This document shows positions 8,626-15,728 of a DNA stretch of 64,000 nucleotides, piece after piece. Within the stretch, counting starts at the first letter, position 1. Each line of letters starts with the position of its first letter. Source of the DNA: Candidatus Ruminimicrobiellum bubulum (GTDB taxonomy: Bacteria; Elusimicrobiota; Endomicrobiia; Endomicrobiales; Endomicrobiaceae); the NCBI GenBank assembly GCA_017651625.1, contig JAGCCP010000018.1, forward strand, positions 1 through 64,000, written 5' to 3'. The notes below the pieces were generated by a model. That model ran no database searches. It was given only the letters and a program-made list of their open reading frames with translations, and was not told where the DNA came from. The position numbers and the translations under genes were made by a program.

Positions 8626-11600
8626 ATGAAACTGAAAAAATTGGCAGTAAAAATGTTTTCAATACTATTGGCGGTAATTTTGTTAAATACACAGTTTGTT
8701 TTTGCGGCAAGATATCAGGATGTTACAGAAGATCTTACGGTAGCCCCCTATAATATTTATTCGGGTTTTACGGAATCTGCTGAGGTTGGAGGAAGTGGTG
8801 GTGTATTTTTAGTAAGTCATACTGTTACATTAACCATAATGGATCATGTATCTTTTTCGAGCAATGCGGCAAGACTTTTCGGCGGAGCAATAAATACAAA
8901 TAACGAAGATTCAAAGGTGAATATAGGCTCAAATGCATCTTTCGATAATAATAAAGCAATTTACGGTGGGGCAATAAATATTCAGAAAGGAACAGTGACA
9001 ATAGGAGACGCAGCAGTATTCAAAAATAATAAAACTGAAAAAATGTTTGAGGGTGATGTTGCTGCAAGTGGTGGTGGAGCAATACACAATAAAGATAATT
9101 TAACTATAGGAAACGAAGCTTCTTTTGAGAAAAATGTTGCATATGGAAATGGTGGTGCAATATGTAATGACCAATTAGGTAAACTTACTATAGGAAGTGG
9201 TGCATATTTTAATAAAAACGAATCAACGAATGGAAGTGGTGGAGCAATATACAATTATGGAACAGTTAATATCAGTAGTGATGCATATATACGTTTTGGT
9301 TACAATGTAGCAAAATATTCGGGTGGCGCAATATATAATCTGGGAAATTTTAGTGTAACAGGTTGCTCACAGTTTCAATATAATTCTTCGGAAAGTAATG
9401 GTGGTACTATATACAATTCCCATAAATTTGAACTGGGACAAGATGGAGCAGTACCTGGATCAGCACCTATTATTGTTCATAGTTCTTCAACAAAAAATGG
9501 TGGTGCTATTTGTAATTACACTATCTTTGGAAAGTTAAAAATAGGGGATGGTGTTAAGTTGAGCCAAAATTATGCGGGAGAGCAAGGTGGTGGAATATAC
9601 AATCAAAGTGGAACTGTTAGTATCGGCAATGATATGGAATTTGAAAGAAATTCTGCAAATGGAAGTGGTGGTGCGATATACAATGAAAGAGGAACATTTA
9701 CAATAGGCAACAATATCAAATTTGCGGAAAACGGTTCAAATGATTGTGGCGGAGCAATATATAATTGTAGAGAAGATGATAAAGATGCACAGCTTAATAT
9801 CGGTAACGATGTAATGTTTTCAAAAAATCATTCACAGAGCAGTGGTGGCGCGATATATAATGATGATAATCTAACCATAGGTGACAGAGCCGTGTTTTAT
9901 CAAAATTATGTATCCCAAGCAAATGGTGGTGCGATATACAATGATTTCACAGGAAAACTTAAGATAGGAAACGATGCACTTTTTACAAACAATTCAGCTT
10001 ATAATTCTGGTGGAGCGATTTATGAGTATGGAGGATCTTTTATCATAGGAGACAATGCACAATTTATAGAAAATTTCGCAGAGGAAAAAGGTGGAGCGAT
10101 TTATACTCAACATGAGGCAGGAAAGCTTACTATAGGAAACAATGCACAATTTACGAAAAATTCTACATCGCACTATGGCGGGGTTATATATAATAATAAA
10201 GAAAGGATCGTTATAGGAGACAATGCACAATTTACAGAAAATTTTGCAGAGGAAAAAGGTGGAGTGATATATTCTGATAATTATGGAACTATTAGCATAG
10301 GAAACGATGCGCAGTTTATAGAAAATTCCGCAACCGATCATGGTGGAGTTATATATGGTTCTATGGGAACTGTTAATATAGGAAATAATGCAAAATTTAT
10401 AGAAAATTATACGTATGAGCTCGGAGGAGTTGTTTACGTTAATACAGGAGGAACTGTTAACATAGGAGACAATGCAGAATTTTCGCAGAATTTTGCAGAT
10501 GATTATGGTGGAGTAATATATTTAGACGGTTTCGGCTCTTTCGGAGTTGTTAATATAGGAAACAATGCTAAATTTGCAAACAATAGTGTAGATGATTATA
10601 GTGGTGGAGCAATTAATATTAATGGTGGAATTTTTAATATAGGAAACAATGCGGAGTTTGTAGAAAATTCCGCAAGAGAAATGGGTGGTGCTATAAATAA
10701 AAGTTCCGGAACAGTTACTATAGGAAATAATGCTTATTTCAAAAATAATAGCTCAGATAATTATGGCGGAGCTATAGCCAATGAAAAAGGAAAAGTTTAC
10801 ATAGGAGATAATGCACAATTTACAAACAATTCAACCGAAGATGATGGTGGTGCGATAATGAATGATACTTTAGGAACAGTTACAATAGGTTCCAATGCGA
10901 ACTTTACCGGCAACATGTCAAACTTTGGCGGAGCAATCGAGAATCGCGGAATAATGACATTTGAGGATGGTGTGGTATTTAGAGACAATACTGCAGAAAT
11001 TGGCTGTGGTGGAGCAATTTATAATTCCGGAACATTGAATTTAGTAGCGAATACAAAAAATGTAGAATTTACTGGAAATACGAGTGGAGGAGATCCGATT
11101 GCAATAGATAATCAAAAATCAACCATGAATTTGTGGGCAAGCGAAAAAGTTAGGTTTATTTTTAATGATAGGATAACATCAGACGATAGTTTAAGCACAT
11201 TGAATATCAATCAGTCATCCGGTACACTTCCTACAAATGGAACAATAGAATTAAATGCGGATATGAGCAGGTATGTCGGAGAAGTTTATTTTTATGGTGG
11301 AACGATAGAGTTAGGTAAAAACGGAACATTGTTTGGTGTTGATAATGGTATAAAATACATTGATGTGGATAATGCAACAATAAAAATGGCAAACGGTAAA
11401 GTAGCAAATGCAGAATTTGGTATAGATGGTAGTGTAAATATAAGAAAAGAATTAAATTTAACAGTAGATGCTGATTTGGAAAATAAAAAAATGGATATGG
11501 CTTTGTTCCCCGGATCGAATATAGGTCCCGGGAAATTAAATGTAAAAGAAATAAATATAATAAAAGATTCTGATAAAACAACAAGAGTGGATTTTGCATC

Positions 11601-12693
11601 AACAGGATCTGATAATAATGTGATAAGTGTAAATAAAGCAAGGTCTGTTAGATATAGTTACGATGCAAAATTAGAGTATGGTAAAATTACGGCTTTTATT
11701 GGTAGTATTCCTGTTCCGAATATTGACGGTTATTATTACACTTTCACAAAGAACGGATTTAACCCCGTAACGGCATCAGGAGCAATTTCGGCAACAGCAG
11801 GTGGAGCAGCAACACAATCTTTGGTTGCAAACCAAGTTTTTGCAAATATGAACGGTAAGACATCAAATAGTAAAAAAGCAAGTATAAATCCTTCGAATTT
11901 GTATGTTTCCGCAGGTGACCAGGTATTTGATAATAGCGGAAAAGTAGAAAGAGGATTATGGTTAAAACCATTTATGGCACAAGAAACGGTAAAAATCGGT
12001 GATGCAGATGTAGACAACAATTTGTACGGAACACTTGCCGGAATAGATTTTCCGCTAGGACAAGATAAACAAGTATCATTTTATTTAGGATATGCCGGAA
12101 GTGAACAGACGATAGAAGAAGTAAAATCGAATCAAACGGGATATGTATTAGGTGCAACCGGAATGTTGATAAAAGAAAAGTGGTATTTGGGAGCAACGGC
12201 AAATATGATATTCAATAAAGCGTCTATAGATAGTGATGACGGAACAAATGATATAGATATGAATATGTTTGGTATTGCAGCCAAAGCAGGATACAATTAC
12301 GATATGGGCAAAAAATGGATATTGGAACCGAATGTAACATTGATGTATGGAATAGTAAATTGCGGAAGTTATGAAACAACATTAACAAAAGTGGATAGCC
12401 AAAGCATAAGTAATATATCTGTAGAACCGCAAGTAAAAGCGAAATTTGAAATAGGAAACGGATGGCAACCATACGGTTTATTGGGATATTCAGCAAACTT
12501 GAGTTCACAACCTACAGTTAAAACGGAAGCAGGAGATTTAGACCTTGATAGTGTAGATGGATATGTAGAATACGGAGCAGGAGTGAATAAAGATTTTATA
12601 GATACAGCGTGGAGTTGTTATGCACAGGTAACCGGAAGAAGCGGCGGAAGGAATGGGTTTGCAGGAAACCTTGGGGTTAAATACAAATTTTAA
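8626..12693 (+). CDS. Pmp-like autotransporter with FxxN/GGAI repeats
   Basis: A 1355-residue predicted type V-secreted surface protein. It has a Sec signal peptide (cleavage near FAA, about residue 28); a passenger with about 26 GGA(I/V)-type motifs alternating with FxxN motifs and IG(N/D)NAxF strands, the motif pair that defines chlamydial Pmp adhesins and predicts a right-handed beta-helix; a linker; then an autotransporter beta-barrel over roughly the last 250 residues (from ERGLWLKPF) ending in Phe (VKYKF). Its barrel is clearly paralogous to those of the three proteins at 41901-58092, but its passenger lacks their NLWA/IDNITVST modules except for one NLWA copy. It has its own terminator-like hairpin downstream. 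The surface role (adhesion or interaction) is inferred. Confidence 0.88.
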   Translation: MKLKKLAVKMFSILLAVILLNTQFVFAARYQDVTEDLTVAPYNIYSGFTESAEVGGSGGVFLVSHTVTLTIMDHVSFSSNAARLFGGAINTNNEDSKVNIGSNASFDNNKAIYGGAINIQKGTVTIGDAAVFKNNKTEKMFEGDVAASGGGAIHNKDNLTIGNEASFEKNVAYGNGGAICNDQLGKLTIGSGAYFNKNESTNGSGGAIYNYGTVNISSDAYIRFGYNVAKYSGGAIYNLGNFSVTGCSQFQYNSSESNGGTIYNSHKFELGQDGAVPGSAPIIVHSSSTKNGGAICNYTIFGKLKIGDGVKLSQNYAGEQGGGIYNQSGTVSIGNDMEFERNSANGSGGAIYNERGTFTIGNNIKFAENGSNDCGGAIYNCREDDKDAQLNIGNDVMFSKNHSQSSGGAIYNDDNLTIGDRAVFYQNYVSQANGGAIYNDFTGKLKIGNDALFTNNSAYNSGGAIYEYGGSFIIGDNAQFIENFAEEKGGAIYTQHEAGKLTIGNNAQFTKNSTSHYGGVIYNNKERIVIGDNAQFTENFAEEKGGVIYSDNYGTISIGNDAQFIENSATDHGGVIYGSMGTVNIGNNAKFIENYTYELGGVVYVNTGGTVNIGDNAEFSQNFADDYGGVIYLDGFGSFGVVNIGNNAKFANNSVDDYSGGAININGGIFNIGNNAEFVENSAREMGGAINKSSGTVTIGNNAYFKNNSSDNYGGAIANEKGKVYIGDNAQFTNNSTEDDGGAIMNDTLGTVTIGSNANFTGNMSNFGGAIENRGIMTFEDGVVFRDNTAEIGCGGAIYNSGTLNLVANTKNVEFTGNTSGGDPIAIDNQKSTMNLWASEKVRFIFNDRITSDDSLSTLNINQSSGTLPTNGTIELNADMSRYVGEVYFYGGTIELGKNGTLFGVDNGIKYIDVDNATIKMANGKVANAEFGIDGSVNIRKELNLTVDADLENKKMDMALFPGSNIGPGKLNVKEINIIKDSDKTTRVDFASTGSDNNVISVNKARSVRYSYDAKLEYGKITAFIGSIPVPNIDGYYYTFTKNGFNPVTASGAISATAGGAATQSLVANQVFANMNGKTSNSKKASINPSNLYVSAGDQVFDNSGKVERGLWLKPFMAQETVKIGDADVDNNLYGTLAGIDFPLGQDKQVSFYLGYAGSEQTIEEVKSNQTGYVLGATGMLIKEKWYLGATANMIFNKASIDSDDGTNDIDMNMFGIAAKAGYNYDMGKKWILEPNVTLMYGIVNCGSYETTLTKVDSQSISNISVEPQVKAKFEIGNGWQPYGLLGYSANLSSQPTVKTEAGDLDLDSVDGYVEYGAGVNKDFIDTAWSCYAQVTGRSGGRNGFAGNLGVKYKF

Positions 12694-12703
12694 GCGGTTT
12701 ATC

Positions 12704-12788
12704 TTTTAAATTTATACTGCGTTACAGCACGGCGCATTTACTTTTCAACGTAAACTTCGCCGTGCTGTTGCCTTGTATAAATTTAAAA
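12704..12788. repeat. 85-nt nested inverted repeat downstream of the autotransporter gene
   Basis: Outer arms TTTTAAATTTATAC / GTATAAATTTAAAA (14 bp, 12704-12717 and 12775-12788), inner arms ACAGCACGGCG / CGCCGTGCTGT (12724-12734 and 12758-12768), with a further TTTAC/GTAAA pair inside. It can form a long imperfect hairpin and probably ends transcription or protects the 3' end. Bases 12789-12945 hold no gene or motif I recognise; TATAAT boxes lie at 12934-12939 and 12946-12951. Confidence 0.75.
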
Positions 12789-12977
12789 TATTTCAGCTTT
12801 AAGAAGGAAAGTTCTGTCTTTAAATTCTCTGATACACTCAAAAAACACATTTCGCAAAATCTTAAAGTCTTGAAAGTCGTATCATTACGAGGTTACAATC
12901 CACCTGCTTTTAAGAAATATTATGGAATAATAATATAATTTGGGCTATAATATCCACAATTATATTTGGAGGAAGCT

Positions 12978-13916
12978 ATGTCAAAAAAAAGAATAGGTGT
13001 TATTGGCGGTGCTACTGAAAAACATTCTGTTTATATGAAACAATTATTGGAATCCATGGGAGTGGATGTTCTTTTAATAGATACATTAAATTTTCCTGAA
13101 CATGTAGATTTTTCTTTTGGAGATAAACTTAAGTATCAAAACGAAGAGATAGAGGATATAAGAAGTTTTTATGTAAGAACCGTATTTTATAATGAACCGC
13201 CATATTATTTAGAAGAAGTTAAAGAAGGGAAACCGATAGATTTAGATGGATGGTATTCTAATTATACTGCAGAAAGAGAAAGACAAGCTTTTTTAGGATC
13301 ATGGATAAGAACTTTAGCACTTGAGGGAAGAACTGTAGTAAACAATATTTCAACTTTTCAGCTACACTATTTAAAGCCGTATCAAATTGCAATTTTAAGA
13401 AAACAGGGAATAGTTTTACCTAAAACGTTGGTAACAAATAGCAAAGAGGAGTTGTTGAAATTCAGAAACGAAGTAAAAGAGGTTGTTTATAAAGCCGTAG
13501 CAGGTGGTACAGCTTGCAGAAAAATGACTGATGAAGATTGGAAAGATGAAAGATTGGATAAACTAAAATATGCTCCGGTAATTTTTCAAGATTATATAGA
13601 TGGCGACAACATTAGAGTTTATGTTTTAAATCATAAAATTATTTCTTGTAACGTAATCAATACGGATGAGGTTGATTACAGAGGTTATGAAAAATCCGTT
13701 GAACATGTTAATATTCCGGAAGATGTTCAGAACATGTGTATAAAAGCTGCTGATATTTGCGGGTATACATTTACGGGAATTGATATAAAAAGAACTACCG
13801 ATAACAGATATGTGCTAATTGAATGTAACCCTTCGGCAATGTTCTTGGGAGTAGATTATAGAACAGGAGATAACATTGCAGGGCAACTTGCCGAATATCT
13901 TATAAAAAATGGATAA
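12978..13916 (+). CDS. ATP-grasp peptide ligase of the MvdC/MvdD (graspetide) type
   Basis: A 312-residue ATP-grasp protein, predicted to join Thr/Ser or Lys side chains to Glu/Asp carboxylates of a RiPP precursor. The sequence runs like MvdD-family enzymes: N-terminal pre-ATP-grasp domain, a conserved lysine in VVYKAVAGG (Lys172), FQDYIDGDNIRVYV (203-216), VDYRGY (233-238) where family members have DWR, GIDIK (267-271), and the Mg-binding end VLIECNPSAMF (279-289; Glu282, Asn284). RimK or glutathione synthetase are alternatives, but the neighbouring TTxxxxEE precursor strongly favours graspetide synthesis. The ATG at 12978 has a good SD (TTTGGAGGAAG); the in-frame TTG upstream overlaps that SD. 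It overlaps the next gene by 8 bases. A TATAAT at 12946-12951 may be the operon -10. Confidence 0.88.
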   Translation: MSKKRIGVIGGATEKHSVYMKQLLESMGVDVLLIDTLNFPEHVDFSFGDKLKYQNEEIEDIRSFYVRTVFYNEPPYYLEEVKEGKPIDLDGWYSNYTAERERQAFLGSWIRTLALEGRTVVNNISTFQLHYLKPYQIAILRKQGIVLPKTLVTNSKEELLKFRNEVKEVVYKAVAGGTACRKMTDEDWKDERLDKLKYAPVIFQDYIDGDNIRVYVLNHKIISCNVINTDEVDYRGYEKSVEHVNIPEDVQNMCIKAADICGYTFTGIDIKRTTDNRYVLIECNPSAMFLGVDYRTGDNIAGQLAEYLIKNG

Positions 13917-14847
13917 TAAAAGAAGAATTTTAACCAGTCCGTATAAAAATGCTTTTGTTTTTGAGTATGGTAACCTCGACGATAATACTATTTGGATATT
14001 GCCGCCAAGTCAAAAAGTTTTTAATATAGATCAGTTCACATTGAAAGTTATACTCGATATGAATAACGGCACAAAAGTTGACGTAATTTCAAAAAAGTAT
14101 GATTTACCGATGGAAGAAATACAATCTATATTAAATAAACTTTCCTTTGAAAGTGCTATAACCGAACAAAATTGCGGTAGAATTATGATGTCTCAGAATA
14201 ATGATACTGTTGATTTGGCTCCTCTTTTAACTTTGTCTGTTGTTATGCTTTTCATACAAATAGAGTATTTTAGAAATGTGGCTCATACTTTCATCATGAA
14301 TTCTTTCGCAGATTCAATGATTGTTGCTATTATAGCAATAGCTGTTGTTTTCTTTCATGAATTAGGTCACTATTTGGCATGCATAAAACATTTTAAACCC
14401 AGGTTCGGTTTTATGTTTGTGTCAATATTTCCGACAATATATGTAAACACAAATTTGTCTTGGACGTTAAGTAAAAGTATCAGAATATTTATAAACCTTT
14501 CCGGTGCTTTTGCGGATTTAATTGTTAACACTGTTTTGGTTTTTATGGTTGTGTTATTTCCGAAAGTAGAATATTTTATAACACCTTTACTTATGTTACA
14601 ATATTCAAGATTATTAATAGTTTTGAATCCTTTGTTGCCCGGAGATGGATATTGGATATTGTCGGATGTGTTAAACAAAGTTAATTTGAAACAAAAATCT
14701 TTAAGAGAACTGTTATCGTTTAGATTTAATTTTATGTCTTTTTTCGGTTTAGTTTCTTTTATAATGATGGTAGTACCTATGATTTTCTTTGGAATATATA
14801 TTTTTAATTTAATATATAGTTTTATTCAAAAATTAGGACTTTTATAA
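13909..14847 (+). CDS. PqqD-like domain fused to M50-type intramembrane metalloprotease
   Basis: A 312-residue membrane protein. Residues about 25-90 resemble a PqqD/RiPP-recognition winged helix (WILPPSQKVFNIDQFTLKVILDM, then a second helical pair). Residues 103-310 have four to six hydrophobic segments, with HELGH at 150-154 in a membrane segment and NPLLPGDGYWILSD at 240-253 supplying the third ligand (Asp246). This HExxH plus NPxxPxDGYxxLSD arrangement is that of the peptide zinc metalloproteases found in peptide-export and RiPP clusters. The simplest reading is that the N-terminal domain binds the precursor leader and the M50 core cleaves it at the membrane. It is translationally coupled to the ATP-grasp gene (8-base overlap). 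Confidence 0.8.
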   Translation: MDNKRRILTSPYKNAFVFEYGNLDDNTIWILPPSQKVFNIDQFTLKVILDMNNGTKVDVISKKYDLPMEEIQSILNKLSFESAITEQNCGRIMMSQNNDTVDLAPLLTLSVVMLFIQIEYFRNVAHTFIMNSFADSMIVAIIAIAVVFFHELGHYLACIKHFKPRFGFMFVSIFPTIYVNTNLSWTLSKSIRIFINLSGAFADLIVNTVLVFMVVLFPKVEYFITPLLMLQYSRLLIVLNPLLPGDGYWILSDVLNKVNLKQKSLRELLSFRFNFMSFFGLVSFIMMVVPMIFFGIYIFNLIYSFIQKLGLL

Positions 14848-14859
14848 TCGGAGGTAACA

Positions 14860-15627
14860 ATGTATATTTACATGTATATCGGTATTTTTGTTTTTTTTAT
14901 TTGCATATTGCTTTTTTCATCTGTTAGAGTTTTTAAGGAGTATGAACGAGGAGTATTATTCAGATTAGGCAGACTGAAAAAAACAAAAGGACCGGGACTT
15001 GTTTTTATAATCCCGATAATAGATAAAATAGTAAGGGTTGATTTAAGACTTGTATCTATAGATGTTGCAAGGCAAGAAATTATGACCTTGGATAATGTTC
15101 CGGCAACAATAGATGCGATCGTATATTTTAAGATAATAAATCCGGATAATGCAATAACGGTTATACACAACTATTATCAAAGTACTTTTCTTATTGCGCA
15201 AACTTCGCTTAGAAGTGTTATCGGACAGGTAGATTTGGATACATTGTTATCAAAAAGAGAAAATATTAATGAAGCTCTTCAAGGCGTTATTGCCAAACAA
15301 ACAATGCCTTGGGGAATAGAAGTTCCTATGGTAGAAATCAGAGAAGTTTCTTTGCCGGAAGAAATGAAGAGAGCAATGGCAAGGCAAGCCGAAGCGGAAA
15401 GAGAAAGAAGAGCTATGTTGATAGATGCAGAAGGTGAATTTCAAGCTGCAACAAGGTTGGTTGATGCAGCTAATATAATGCAGCAAAATCCGATAACTTT
15501 GCAGTTGAAATACTTACAAACTTTGACGAAAATTTCTTCGGAAGGAAAAACGATAGTATTTCCGTTTCCTATAGAGTTTATAAAGGATTTTATAAGTAAA
15601 TTAAACAAGCCAAACGAAAAGAAATAA
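14860..15627 (+). CDS. SPFH/Band 7 protein (stomatin/slipin type)
   Basis: A 255-residue slipin: N-terminal membrane hairpin/anchor (about 3-25), SPFH domain starting EYERGVLFRLGRL, then an Ala/Glu/Arg-rich coiled coil (RAMARQAEAERERRAMLIDAEGEF... region, about 170-195) and a short tail. Such proteins form membrane-associated oligomeric scaffolds, usually paired with NfeD or FtsH-type proteases. Here no NfeD is present; instead it sits 12 bases after the M50 gene with a GGAGG SD. It may organise the protease or the maturation complex at the membrane; that role is inferred from position only. Confidence 0.85.
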   Translation: MYIYMYIGIFVFFICILLFSSVRVFKEYERGVLFRLGRLKKTKGPGLVFIIPIIDKIVRVDLRLVSIDVARQEIMTLDNVPATIDAIVYFKIINPDNAITVIHNYYQSTFLIAQTSLRSVIGQVDLDTLLSKRENINEALQGVIAKQTMPWGIEVPMVEIREVSLPEEMKRAMARQAEAERERRAMLIDAEGEFQAATRLVDAANIMQQNPITLQLKYLQTLTKISSEGKTIVFPFPIEFIKDFISKLNKPNEKK

Positions 15628-15728
15628 TATTTTTTACAAAAATTTTACAAAAACTTACGGATTTTTTTTCAATAACCGATTATAATTGTTTTGTATTCTA
15701 TTTAATATAAGTAGTAGTAGGAGGAAAG

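Noticed and set aside
12984-12991. A8 tract near the start of the ATP-grasp gene as a phase-variation switch
   Set aside because: Eight A residues are common in this AT-rich genome, and the frame is intact; no other evidence for switching.
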